A stretch of DNA of 28,181 nucleotides from Bacillota bacterium (GCA_023388635.1 JAEWFW010000063.1:1-28181), one strand, 5' to 3'; shown: positions 1-7,705, counted from the first letter of the stretch. Notes: generated by a model not told the origin, from the letters alone. Made by a program: numbers and translations.

Positions 1-153
1 GTTGGCGACAGGGTGCGGTTTCACCCAAGATTCAGTACATACGAGAAATACGATAAATCCAAAGACCGCATCATCTATTGCAATGTCTGCTCTATGATGA
101 ACCCCAAACAAAATGACCGCTGCAAGCGCAGCAATAACCTCTTAATCAAATAA
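1..153 (+). CDS. C-terminal fragment of a zinc-ribbon-like protein (5' end outside window)
   Basis: Frame 1 is open from the window edge to TAA at 151-153, giving the last 50 residues of a protein. The tail has a CxxC pair (YCNVC) and a second half-knuckle CKRS, so it looks like a zinc ribbon with the fourth ligand changed to Ser. The next gene starts 17 nt later, with its own GAGGAGG site overlapping this stop, so the two are probably one transcript, and both end in Cys-knuckle modules. I do not recognise the protein. Function unknown. Confidence 0.6.
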   Translation, partial: VGDRVRFHPRFSTYEKYDKSKDRIIYCNVCSMMNPKQNDRCKRSNNLLIK

Positions 154-169
154 TGAGGAGGATTTTATA

Positions 170-529
170 ATGGAGAGATTTGACACTCTGCTGGCGGCTT
201 CGGAGCTTGCCGCCACACTCTGCAAGAGCTGGAGTTTTGCCACTGCCGATGATAGATACGACGTAAAAGGCTTGCTGGTGCTTGCCGAGACAAGCGACAG
301 TGAAAACCCCATCGATGAGGACAGCTTTTATGTGGTATCGCGCGCCGGAGCCATCGGCTTATGCGAGGACGGAGAGGACATCGACTGGCTGTTTCTGACA
401 GGCTCCAGTGAAGATGAGGATTTACCCGCCACCTATCAGGTCGACCCGCAAATAAATTTCTGCCCGAAATGCGGCTCCGGTGTTGTTTCCGGCGCTCGCT
501 TTTGCGGAAAGTGCGGAAATAGACTATGA
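170..529 (+). CDS. Hypothetical protein with C-terminal double-CxxC zinc ribbon
   Basis: This is a 119-residue protein. ATG at 170 is preceded by a strong GAGGAGG site. Residues 1-90 are acidic and have no membrane segment or signal peptide. Residues 97-118 form a classic zinc ribbon with two CxxC knuckles (FCPKC and FCGKC, 14 residues apart). Such short ribbons usually mediate protein or nucleic-acid contacts; a specific role cannot be assigned. It is coupled to the partial zinc-ribbon gene upstream. By hand count its G+C is about 55-60%, against roughly 40-45% elsewhere, which suggests a different origin from the rest of the window. A hairpin follows 50 nt downstream. Confidence 0.75.
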   Translation: MERFDTLLAASELAATLCKSWSFATADDRYDVKGLLVLAETSDSENPIDEDSFYVVSRAGAIGLCEDGEDIDWLFLTGSSEDEDLPATYQVDPQINFCPKCGSGVVSGARFCGKCGNRL

Positions 530-578
530 GACATCTTTGAATAATACAGAGAGATTCTAAAAATGTAGTATAATAGTT

Positions 579-625
579 AAGACGAACAGGCAGCTGTTTT
601 ACCTGCTGTCTGCTCGTCTTTTATA
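579..625 (+). terminator. Putative intrinsic terminator after the zinc-ribbon genes
   Basis: The arms AAGACGA...CAGC and GCTG...TCGTCTT pair over about 16 bp with a mismatch and a G-U pair. They are followed by TTTTATATCATTCTTTTTT. A TATAAT sits only 5 nt upstream (569-574), so the element could instead be the start of a short terminated transcript. No good -35 lies 16-18 nt before that TATAAT, so a terminator is preferred. Confidence 0.5.
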
Positions 626-1028
626 TCATTCTTTTTTCCGTATTCAGTTTACCCTGACCCTCGGTTCACAAGTTGTCTTTATGACTACTCGTATTTATAT
701 CGGTGGGTCTTATTGTTATTTTATCCTCTGATTTTCTCATGCACAATTTATTATATGGTCTATGAGACCGCTTGGGGTATTTCGTTGCGCTTTCATAATT
801 GTATTGCTCGCCGGGCGAAAGTGCCACCTTTATCCAGATTGGTATTGTTTAACCGAAAGCAAATGGGATTATCAAATTACAGACATGAGAACTATGAAAT
901 GGAGAAATTTCACGGGAGATATTATTAGTCAAATCTATAATTTGACATACTTACGTTTACAAAGAAGATGCGCAAGCAATCGGACAACTGGCGCAAGGGC
1001 TATCAAACGGTCTAATAAAATTAGAATT
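626..1028. other. Intergenic stretch, no supported gene
   Basis: Open frames here (713-928 and 762-1094, plus) overlap each other, lack ribosome binding sites and have unconvincing composition. A 29-codon frame at 946-1035, following an in-frame stop, reads like a protein tail (…AQAIGQLAQGLSNGLIKLEF) but has no start. It may be a remnant of a decayed gene. No tRNA, terminator or repeat was seen. Confidence 0.4.
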
Positions 1029-2654
1029 TCATTGACCATAACCTTTGTAACCTACAATATCGTTGCGGATCATCCACTGACGCTTATGCATTAATAATTC
1101 GTCAATTTGCTTTTGACGACCCACCTCTAATTTTACCAATGTTTCCTGAATATTGTATAGATCGTTAAATGTTAAATATGGATAGTCTGTATAGCCCATC
1201 TTCCCATCTGGTAAAAAGGCATATTCCAAATTATCATTTTCCATAATCCACATATCTTTTGTCAAAACAATCCCATCTAACATCACATTTGCAAATTCTA
1301 AATACTCAGTTTTCCCCTCTTCCATATACAGATGATAAAATACGTCCGCTGCACTAATTTGATGATTTAGGGATACATGGTTAGGCGTTTTTCGACTGTC
1401 GGCATAATCCCAAACCAACCATCCTGCTGTCGGTAAGCTTGATTCTATAGGTTCTTCTATGTTGAACTTTTTAATAGTCTTCGTGCCTGATTCTCCTACT
1501 TGATAATCAATGCTGATTGAATTGTTATTTTTTACAACATCAAAATGATGATTTTTCCCATGCTCAAGGTAATACTCCGCCATTTTCAAGTATATCTCGC
1601 GGTATAAGGGGACACCGTATTTTTGATAAGCCTGCAAATATGTCATAATCATGTCTGAATTAAATCGCGTATCAAAGAAACCGGCACCTATTCCATAACC
1701 CTCCTTTAACATTTGACTCTCGGGTAATGACGGAAAAAAGCCCGCTTCGTTAAATTCTTCGGCAGCAAGCACTAAGAGCCCATTACCCATAATTTTCGAT
1801 AACAGGTTACCACCTGTCCGAATATTAGATTGAGCGAGGAATGAACTAGGTATCTTCCAATAGGAGTTGACTGTATAGGGTCTATAACTGCTGGGACTCT
1901 TATAATAGTATCCGTTGTAAGCGATTCTGGCAGATTCGGTGAGATTGTGATTTCCCCAGATCGATAATTGTCCCGGTGCATCTATCCCCAAAGAATGGTG
2001 TGAACCAACTCCCCATAATATACCGTATGCACCTTTTTGCATTGCATAACGATATGTAACACGCCACCCATTTTCAACTTCCGTTATCGTTATTGGCAGC
2101 GAACTAATGGAGTTAATCGTGCCCCTTCCTAAATCTTTATACACATACGCTTGCCCTAAATAGGCTGAATACTGATTCGTTTCTATGTAAATAGAAACAT
2201 TTTCCCGCAATGTACCTGCCTTAAGGGGTAATACCACAGATGTATCTTTATCTATTAAATATCGTATGGTTCCCTCTTTGCCTGGAATAATAAAGGTAGT
2301 TGTATACAGCTGATTGTTTCGATTAAAGTCGATTTTTCTAACATAGAAATAGCCTTCATCCGGTAAAATTACATCTGTTTGATGATACTCAAACCCGTCC
2401 CCTTTCTCATTAGTGTACTGAGTTTGTAAATCAAGCGTAACCGCCCCATTGGCGTAGCTAGATGAAAAAAATAATATGCCTAGTATGACAGATAAAACTA
2501 ACGCGGTTACTTTGTTTATTGTATTTATCCCGTTACCCTCCTCGTACTTTAATATAGGCGCAACCATTATTAACAGATTTGTAACATCTATTTCGTAATA
2601 CGTCCGAACATCAGCTACATCTAGTTCAGCTAATGTTTTCATAGGGGCGCTCAT
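1029..2654 (-). CDS. Secreted protein of unknown function, possibly a D-glucuronyl C5-epimerase-like fold; start uncertain
   Basis: The frame encodes 541 residues from ATG 2654. A clear Sec signal peptide appears only about 43 residues in: INTINK, then VTALVLSVILGILFFSSS, with cleavage near YANG-AV. The mature part begins with a beta-rich region. Its C-terminal half (about 320-530) has alternating amphipathic helices and aromatic motifs (GAGFFDTRFNSD, TAGWLVWDYAD, NHQISAADVFYHLY) resembling the helical-toroid domain of the C5-epimerase C-terminal family. That assignment is a guess. The first 42 residues do not look like part of an exported protein. A strong GAGGAGGG site (2543-2536) is followed after 7 nt by in-frame ATA (2528), not by a normal start. 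ATG 2567 has no site. No partner gene lies nearby except the doubtful ORF upstream. Confidence 0.65.
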   Translation of the reverse strand: MSAPMKTLAELDVADVRTYYEIDVTNLLIMVAPILKYEEGNGINTINKVTALVLSVILGILFFSSSYANGAVTLDLQTQYTNEKGDGFEYHQTDVILPDEGYFYVRKIDFNRNNQLYTTTFIIPGKEGTIRYLIDKDTSVVLPLKAGTLRENVSIYIETNQYSAYLGQAYVYKDLGRGTINSISSLPITITEVENGWRVTYRYAMQKGAYGILWGVGSHHSLGIDAPGQLSIWGNHNLTESARIAYNGYYYKSPSSYRPYTVNSYWKIPSSFLAQSNIRTGGNLLSKIMGNGLLVLAAEEFNEAGFFPSLPESQMLKEGYGIGAGFFDTRFNSDMIMTYLQAYQKYGVPLYREIYLKMAEYYLEHGKNHHFDVVKNNNSISIDYQVGESGTKTIKKFNIEEPIESSLPTAGWLVWDYADSRKTPNHVSLNHQISAADVFYHLYMEEGKTEYLEFANVMLDGIVLTKDMWIMENDNLEYAFLPDGKMGYTDYPYLTFNDLYNIQETLVKLEVGRQKQIDELLMHKRQWMIRNDIVGYKGYGQ

Positions 2655-2655
2655 G

Positions 2656-2928
2656 TCAATATGATCTCAATGTAGCACTGCCCTCCATAATTTCAGAGTA
2701 TAGTCCAAATTCGCGTGCGTAGTCAACTCCGTCGGCGAAAATTGCGTTTAAGCTACCAGCTTCATAAGATAGCAATCTTGCGACGAAAGTACCATTAATA
2801 CACACAAAACACAGGAGCTGTCCAGAAAGTGCAAATTTGCCAAAATTTACAATTAGCAATATTGATCTATCAAGCTTTTCAGCATCAATAGGGTGTCTGT
2901 AAAGTCGAAAATTCGATTTTACAGACAC
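2656..2928 (-). CDS. Doubtful small ORF, possibly a gene remnant
   Basis: This is a 90-codon frame ending 1 nt before ATG 2654 of the next gene. Its nominal GTG start lies inside the hairpin at 2891-2931 and has no ribosome binding site, so the N-terminus is not credible. From about residue 14 the translation looks protein-like (e.g. FGKFALSGQLLCFVCINGTF and DYAREFGLYSEIMEG), but I recognise no family. It may be a fragment left by the rearrangement suggested by the neighbouring hairpin and by the odd start of the downstream secreted protein. It could also be chance. Confidence 0.3.
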   Translation of the reverse strand: MSVKSNFRLYRHPIDAEKLDRSILLIVNFGKFALSGQLLCFVCINGTFVARLLSYEAGSLNAIFADGVDYAREFGLYSEIMEGSATLRSY

Positions 2929-2938
2929 CCCCTATTTT
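2890..2938. repeat. Long inverted repeat/hairpin with IS-end-like arms
   Basis: The arms GGTGTCTGTAAA and TTTACAGACACC enclose a nested TCGAA/TTCGA dyad, giving a nearly perfect 18-bp stem with a 2-nt loop. It is followed on the plus strand by CCCTATTTTTT. It has the form of a plus-strand terminator, yet no plus-strand gene ends here. On the minus strand, downstream of the ABC ATPase gene, there is no T-tract. The outer arm GGGTGTCTGTAAA resembles terminal repeats of some IS256-family elements (from memory, unverified), so a remnant of element ends joined head to head is possible. Confidence 0.55.
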
Positions 2939-3514
2939 TTATAATGTAATCATCATGCCGGCATCTAACGCCTGTGCTTCTTCCAAATCATGCGTCACTA
3001 GAATTGCGGTTTTCCCTGCTATATGTAGGCGAGTATATTCCATTACTATCGCCTTCGTATCTACGTCCAATCCCTTAAATGGTTCGTCCAAAATGAGTAA
3101 ATCGTACTCAGCCATAAGTGCTCGCAATAGAGCTACACGTCGGCGCATCCCACCCGATAACTCACGAGTAGGCTGGTGAATACAACCAGCCAGTCCCAGT
3201 GCTCTTAAGCCTTCTTCCACATCGCAATGTGTTTTGTTAGGACATGTAAGACGTATATTAGCAGCCGCAGTCAGATTATCACACAATCGATCTTCCTGGA
3301 AGACAACGCTGAGTTTGAGACCTTCGAGTCCAGTGATAATTCCACTGTCTTGCTGATCAAGTCCCATCAGAATACGCAACAGGGTTGTCTTTCCTTTGCC
3401 GGAAGGTGCCATGATACATGTCATTTTTCCGGCATGGATAAGGGCGGAAAAATCCTGTAATACGTGATTGCCTCCAAATGCTTTGTCAATCCCGTTCAAC
3501 GTAATATTGTCCAC
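2939..3514 (-). CDS. ABC importer ATP-binding subunit, nitrate/sulfonate/taurine type
   Basis: This is a 191-residue cytoplasmic ATPase that powers the importer formed with the adjacent permease and lipoprotein. It has Walker A (APSGKGKTT, about 37-45), Q-loop (VVFQED), signature LSGGMRRR (about 119), Walker B LLILDEP and the H-loop THD. It is shorter than the roughly 240-260 residues usual for SsuB/TauB ATPases: it stops about 15 residues after the H-loop, so the C-terminal tail is missing or this is a short variant. The start is GTG 3514, with AAGGAT upstream overlapping the permease stop, so translation is coupled. The hairpin of 2890-2938 begins right after its stop. The substrate cannot be inferred from the sequence. 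Confidence 0.85.
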   Translation of the reverse strand: MDNITLNGIDKAFGGNHVLQDFSALIHAGKMTCIMAPSGKGKTTLLRILMGLDQQDSGIITGLEGLKLSVVFQEDRLCDNLTAAANIRLTCPNKTHCDVEEGLRALGLAGCIHQPTRELSGGMRRRVALLRALMAEYDLLILDEPFKGLDVDTKAIVMEYTRLHIAGKTAILVTHDLEEAQALDAGMMITL

Positions 3515-3517
3515 GGC

Positions 3518-4294
3518 TTACATCCTTTCCAATCTCGACACGCTCAAATCCAGCAATGCCAAAAAGATTTTCTCAAATGCAAGGCTAACCAAAACAATCA
3601 CGACTGTCCACGCAAATAAATCTGGTGTATCGAGATAAATCTTAGCACTGTACAGCTTTTCACCCATTGAGTTCTTGGGAATACCAATGACCTCTGCCGC
3701 TATACCTGATTTCCAACACAAACCCAAAGCCAACGAGCAAGCTGCTCGGAAATAGGGTAGCACCTGTGAGACATAGATGTACCGAATACGTCGACCCGTC
3801 GGCACTTGAAAGACTTGTGCCATCTCCAATAATTGCGGATCGGTAGAGCGAATTCCACTAAATACATTCGTATATATAATGGGAAGCACCATCAGAAACG
3901 CTATCAAGATGGACAAGTTTTTAGAAGATACCCAAATCAGAACCAATATGATAAACGATGCCACAGGTATCGCTTTAATTGCCAGAATCGGTGGTGCTAC
4001 AAGCTCTTCTATAATGCGAAACCTAGAAGCCAGCGCCGCTAGTATACTACCAGTGACCGCTGCCAGTAAAAACCCACCTGCAATCCGCGCAAAAGAGAAC
4101 AACACTGTACGCCAAAATTCCATTTCCAATGCCAGTTGCCCCACCCGGACCACAACAGTAATCGGTGATACGAGGAGAATTTCCTGTCCCAATGCCATAC
4201 TGCCTAGTTGCCAAACAGTCAACCAAAGTAGGACAGACCAAGGCTTAATCGCGCGTGTTGCAACTATGCTTTTAGCGGCTGTAATAAAACTCAT
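3518..4294 (-). CDS. ABC importer permease, SsuC/TauC-like
   Basis: This integral membrane permease (about 258 residues from ATG 4294) has about six hydrophobic segments. The conserved cytoplasmic loop that docks the ATPase is visible (the region around LLEMAQVFQVPTGRRIRYIYVSQVLP, an EAA-type loop of the BPD_transp_1 family). The frame could extend to TTG 4336, but ATG 4294 is preferred: it has a G-rich stretch upstream and overlaps the lipoprotein gene by only 23 nt, a common coupling arrangement. The family imports nitrate, sulfonates, taurine, thiamine precursors and similar small anions. Nothing here narrows the choice. Confidence 0.85.
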   Translation of the reverse strand: MSFITAAKSIVATRAIKPWSVLLWLTVWQLGSMALGQEILLVSPITVVVRVGQLALEMEFWRTVLFSFARIAGGFLLAAVTGSILAALASRFRIIEELVAPPILAIKAIPVASFIILVLIWVSSKNLSILIAFLMVLPIIYTNVFSGIRSTDPQLLEMAQVFQVPTGRRIRYIYVSQVLPYFRAACSLALGLCWKSGIAAEVIGIPKNSMGEKLYSAKIYLDTPDLFAWTVVIVLVSLAFEKIFLALLDLSVSRLERM

Positions 4295-5348
4295 CTGCCG
4301 GAAGTACCCCGCCCACAGATTTAGGATTCTGTTCAAATAAAACAGCTAGGTATCCCGCGAGGTTGTCTTTCATGTCACTGCCTTCAATGAATGTAATATT
4401 ACAATATGGAAGCGCCTTTGCAGCAACTGCCGCAGGAATAATATCGTATTTTTCAATGAGGTTAGCAGCATCCTGCGTATTGTTCTGCACAAATCCCACA
4501 GAGTCTTTGTAATGATCCAAAAACGCTGAAACAGCTTGTGGATTTTCTTGTACAAATTCTGTGCGCGCTATGACTACACCTGTGACTAACGTCGAAGGTT
4601 TATCAGATCCTGCCTGTAATGTATCCCATTCTTTCGTTAAATCAAGGGCAATGCGAATATTGTCTGCTTTCATTTGAGCAGTTGTCACAAATGGTTGCGG
4701 AAGCATTGCAATGGCATTGGCATTAGCAGTAAGGGCTGCTAAGCACTCTGTATGCTCGCTCTTCCATTCAATTTTCACATGATCTGTCAGCCTATTCTCC
4801 GCAAGGATGTAATTCAAAGCATACTCAGGTGTCGCACCCTTTCCACTTGCATAGATAGTCTTTCCTTTAAGGTCTTGAATATTTTCAACCGTATTGCCAC
4901 TTTCAACAATATACACAACACCCAATGTATTGATAGCAAGTACCCGTACGCTGCCGTCGGTATTATTGTATAGTACCGACGCCAAATTTGCAGGAACAGC
5001 AGCAATGTCCACTTGCTTTTGTACAAGTTTCGGAGCTACCTCATCTACTGCTCCAACGATAGAAAATTGGTAGTTATTATCTGATACTGTTCCTTCCTCG
5101 GAAGCATTCATAAAATGTACCATCCCCATTGCCGTTGGTCCTTTTAGTGCAAGTACATTAACATCGACGGGAACTGCCGGTTCTACTACCGGCTCTTGCG
5201 TTTCAGCCGCTGGCGTTTCAGTTGCCGGGGGAACCGTCACAGGTGGATTCGTCACTTCTGGCAAATCCTTTGTCGTGCTAGAAGAGCATCCCGCTACCAA
5301 AGCAACACTCATTAAAAAAATAAATAACAATGCGAATGTCTTTTTCAT
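4272..5348 (-). CDS. ABC importer substrate-binding lipoprotein, NMT1/SsuA-like
   Basis: This is a 358-residue solute-binding lipoprotein. A signal peptide with lipobox VAGC (Cys about 21) is followed by a Pro/Glu/Thr-rich linker to about residue 60. The periplasmic-binding fold typical of NitT/TauT systems follows, with motifs like VDIAAVPANLASVLY, LKGKTIYASGKGATPEYAL and FVTTAQMKADNIRIAL. ATG 5348 follows AAAGGGAG. It is the second gene of the regulator-lipoprotein-permease-ATPase unit; the gap to the Crp gene is 61 nt. The lipoprotein presumably holds the ligand at the outer membrane face and delivers it to the permease. The ligand is unknown. Confidence 0.88.
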   Translation of the reverse strand: MKKTFALLFIFLMSVALVAGCSSSTTKDLPEVTNPPVTVPPATETPAAETQEPVVEPAVPVDVNVLALKGPTAMGMVHFMNASEEGTVSDNNYQFSIVGAVDEVAPKLVQKQVDIAAVPANLASVLYNNTDGSVRVLAINTLGVVYIVESGNTVENIQDLKGKTIYASGKGATPEYALNYILAENRLTDHVKIEWKSEHTECLAALTANANAIAMLPQPFVTTAQMKADNIRIALDLTKEWDTLQAGSDKPSTLVTGVVIARTEFVQENPQAVSAFLDHYKDSVGFVQNNTQDAANLIEKYDIIPAAVAAKALPYCNITFIEGSDMKDNLAGYLAVLFEQNPKSVGGVLPADEFYYSR

Positions 5349-5409
5349 TTTTTTCTCCCTTTCTTTCTATTGAATATGACCCTTAAATATGATCTACATG
5401 TTCTCAGCA

Positions 5410-6072
5410 TCAAGAGCGTTCGTATAACAATTGTTCTAGTGCTGCTGAATCCGTTATTGCGATAGCCGAACCTTCTGATATCAAACATCCCTGCGCTTGC
5501 AAGTACGACAGTTCCCGAAAAAGTGCCGCTCGGCTAATCCCTAATTGTCGAGCTAGGTCTTCCCTTGAACCATTGGGTCTAACAAGATCATCACCTTGGC
5601 GCTGTGACAACAGATATTCAATCACCTTTCCACGACACGACTGCATGGTCAATAATTCTATGCGACGAATCAAAAACTGAATCTTTTGATTGCAGTGTGC
5701 AGCGTACTGCATAGCCAGAGCAGGATTGTTTTCCATTGCAGAAATTAGGACTTTTTTGGAGATGAAAATCAGAACTGTCTCCTTACGGCAACGTAAGACT
5801 GTTTCAAGGTTAGCTGGAGCAAGTAAATTGCAAATACCAAAACATTCCCCGGGACGTAACGTGTTAAGCTGCACATCTTTTCCATCCATCGCTACCGAAT
5901 ATACATCAACTAGCCCATCCACGACCAAACACACCGAAGATTGACCTTCCATTTGATCACTGACAATTTGGGCACTACGGTATCTACGCACCGTCGTCTG
6001 CTCTGTTAAAATACCAAAATCCTTCAGAAGTCCACATGATTCGATCGCCGATGCAATTTCTTGTCCGGTCAC
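5410..6072 (-). CDS. Crp/Fnr family transcriptional regulator
   Basis: This is a 220-residue regulator. Residues about 20-120 form a cyclic-nucleotide-binding-type beta-roll (LVVDGLVDVYS, LRPGECFGI). A dimer helix follows, and then a winged helix-turn-helix at about 165-200 (SREDLARQLGISRAALFREL). It lacks an Fnr-type N-terminal Cys cluster (Cys residues are scattered), so [4Fe-4S] oxygen sensing is not indicated. The start is GTG 6072, 7 nt after AGGAGG. It heads the importer operon and faces the GTPase operon; the dyad at 6105-6124, about 33 nt before its start, is the obvious candidate operator. The effector is unknown. Confidence 0.88.
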   Translation of the reverse strand: MTGQEIASAIESCGLLKDFGILTEQTTVRRYRSAQIVSDQMEGQSSVCLVVDGLVDVYSVAMDGKDVQLNTLRPGECFGICNLLAPANLETVLRCRKETVLIFISKKVLISAMENNPALAMQYAAHCNQKIQFLIRRIELLTMQSCRGKVIEYLLSQRQGDDLVRPNGSREDLARQLGISRAALFRELSYLQAQGCLISEGSAIAITDSAALEQLLYERS

Positions 6073-6104
6073 AGAATACCCTCCTAAAACATACGTAAAG
6101 ACTT

Positions 6105-6124
6105 TAGTTAGCCATATCTAACTA
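6105..6124. promoter_or_regulatory. 20-bp inverted repeat, candidate Crp/Fnr-family operator
   Basis: TAGTTAGccatatCTAACTA is a perfect dyad with 7-bp arms and a 6-nt spacer, in the 191-nt divergent gap between the regulator gene and the GTPase gene. The length and two-fold symmetry fit a Crp/Fnr dimer site. On the minus strand a possible promoter (TTGACT at 6161-6156, TAATAT at 6137-6132) lies just upstream, which would place the dyad near the transcript start. Binding by the adjacent regulator is inferred. Confidence 0.55.
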
Positions 6125-6263
6125 TAGCATTATATTACCCCTGCCGCACGAGAAAAGTCAATACTGTATGCGGTTGCTATGGGTCTCATCTGATACTGAC
6201 ATGTCTGAAATTCTGTGATACGCTTCTGCTGACTTTAGGACATACAGAAAGGAGTGCAAGTCT

Positions 6264-6974
6264 ATGCCCAAAAAAATCATCTTATTTTCAGGTGCCTCAG
6301 CTGTAGGAAAGTCGGCCGTACTAAAGTTTTTACTGCCCTCCCTTAGAGAAGAAGGTGCGACCCCCTGTGTTTGTAAAATTGACTGTATACAAACACAAGA
6401 CGGTCATCTTTTCCAAAACCTTGGGTTTCCATGTGTGACAGGTCTTAGCGGTGATATATGTCCTGACCATTATTTAGTATCCAATTTGCTGGAACTATGG
6501 AGTTGGGCAGATTCACAGTCGTGTGACACCCTTGTCATTGAAACAGCCGGACTTTGCCACCGATGTTCTCCCGCAACCAAGCAGATGTCTGCAGGTTGTG
6601 TATTGGACTGCACCACCAGTAGCAAAGCGCCTGCCCAACTAGGTCCTATGTTAGAACAAGCAGATTTTGTCGCTCTTACTAAAATAGACATGGTATCTCA
6701 AGCAGAACGAGAAATTATTGTCTGGAATATAAAGCAAATTAACCCATCGGCTGAAATCTTCACTATCGACGGATTAGCCGGTTATGGCATTGAACCCCTT
6801 GCTCGGTGGTTGTCAGATCAAAGCATCGTAGCAAATTACGAAAATGATTGCTTGCGTCATACTATGCCCAGCGGCGTATGCTCATATTGTGTCGGAGAAT
6901 TCAGAGTGGGCAGCGCATTCCAGCAAGGTGTGGTTGGCAAGATCGATTTTAAGGAGGCAACATGCAAACAATGA
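6264..6974 (+). CDS. Cys-rich P-loop GTPase, HypB/UreG/CobW-like
   Basis: This 236-residue cytoplasmic protein has a P-loop GASAVGKS (10-17), an ETAG switch-like motif (93-96) and a guanine-specificity TKID (139-142), as in SIMIBI-class GTPases that insert metals into enzymes (HypB, UreG, CobW). It carries about 14 cysteines, including CVC (35-37), CHRC (98-101) and CSYC (206-209), enough to bind a metal or Fe-S cluster. ATG 6264 follows AAAGGAG. Its 3' end overlaps the next gene by 13 nt, and that gene's GGAGG lies inside this one. The context suggests an energy-dependent step in handling the cargo of the divergent importer. The exact family is not recognised; a role in metal or cofactor maturation is inferred. 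Confidence 0.75.
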   Translation: MPKKIILFSGASAVGKSAVLKFLLPSLREEGATPCVCKIDCIQTQDGHLFQNLGFPCVTGLSGDICPDHYLVSNLLELWSWADSQSCDTLVIETAGLCHRCSPATKQMSAGCVLDCTTSSKAPAQLGPMLEQADFVALTKIDMVSQAEREIIVWNIKQINPSAEIFTIDGLAGYGIEPLARWLSDQSIVANYENDCLRHTMPSGVCSYCVGEFRVGSAFQQGVVGKIDFKEATCKQ

Positions 6975-7705
6975 CTATTTGCGCCGGTCGCGATAAATCG
7001 GGAACTCCTGAGGGGTTTGATAGGCTGACATTGCATACCGGGGAACTATATACAATCGTTGGAGATACCGGTTCCGGAAAAAGCCGTTTAATCAAGGATA
7101 TTGAACAGCTTGCCGACGGAGATTCCATCACAGGTCGCAGAGTCCTCTTGGACGGCTCTCATGTTGACCGCATGCAACGTCAAAAAATTTCCGCCGGATT
7201 AATGGCACACCTAAGCCAAAATATGCGTTTTATTCTCGATACAACCGTGGAGAATTTCCTTGAACTTCATGCAAAATGCAGGGGAAAAGATATCTGCGTA
7301 AAAGATGTGCTCGCCGTCGCTAATTACATCACTCCCGAACCCGTTGAACCAACACAAAACTTAAACCTACTCAGTGGCGGACAGACCCGTGCTCTCATGA
7401 TAGCTGATATCGCCATGATCTGTGACAGCCCGATCGTATTGATTGATGAAATTGAAAATGCGGGAATCGATAAAGAAAGTACCTTGAAAATTCTCTGCCG
7501 ACAGAACAAATTAGTTCTTGTTGTCACCCATGATCCTCATACGGCACTCATGTCACCATTACGAATTGTGATGAAAAATGGCGCCGTTCAAGGAATTGTT
7601 AAACGTACACCGGAAGAAGAAAAGCTCTTTGAAGAACTGAGTCTTGACTATCAATTACAGAGGGAGCGCCAAACGCTCTTACGCAAGGGGGAAAATTTAA
7701 CATGA
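6962..7705 (+). CDS. Stand-alone ABC-type ATPase of the GTPase operon
   Basis: This 247-residue ATPase has Walker A GDTGSGKS (34-41), Q-loop Q86, signature LSGGQ (137-141), Walker B IVLIDE (158-163) and H-loop His190. It is more divergent than transporter ATPases: the D-loop region reads ENAGID, and a charged C-terminal extension (EEEKLFEELSLDYQLQRERQ) runs from about 215. No permease lies in this unit. It overlaps its upstream neighbour by 13 nt and its downstream neighbour by 4 nt (ATGA), so the three proteins are probably made in fixed ratio and may act together. It could energise a cytoplasmic assembly step or use a permease encoded elsewhere. The substrate is unknown. Confidence 0.8.
   Translation: MQTMTICAGRDKSGTPEGFDRLTLHTGELYTIVGDTGSGKSRLIKDIEQLADGDSITGRRVLLDGSHVDRMQRQKISAGLMAHLSQNMRFILDTTVENFLELHAKCRGKDICVKDVLAVANYITPEPVEPTQNLNLLSGGQTRALMIADIAMICDSPIVLIDEIENAGIDKESTLKILCRQNKLVLVVTHDPHTALMSPLRIVMKNGAVQGIVKRTPEEEKLFEELSLDYQLQRERQTLLRKGENLT

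Noticed and set aside
946..1035. 29-codon protein-like tail (…AQAIGQLAQGLSNGLIKLEF).
   Set aside because: No start codon and an in-frame stop just before it; too short to identify. At most a decayed gene end.
713..1094. Two overlapping plus-strand ORFs of 71 and 110 codons.
   Set aside because: No ribosome binding site, they overlap each other in different frames, the composition is unlike protein, and the second runs into the 3' end of the secreted-protein gene.
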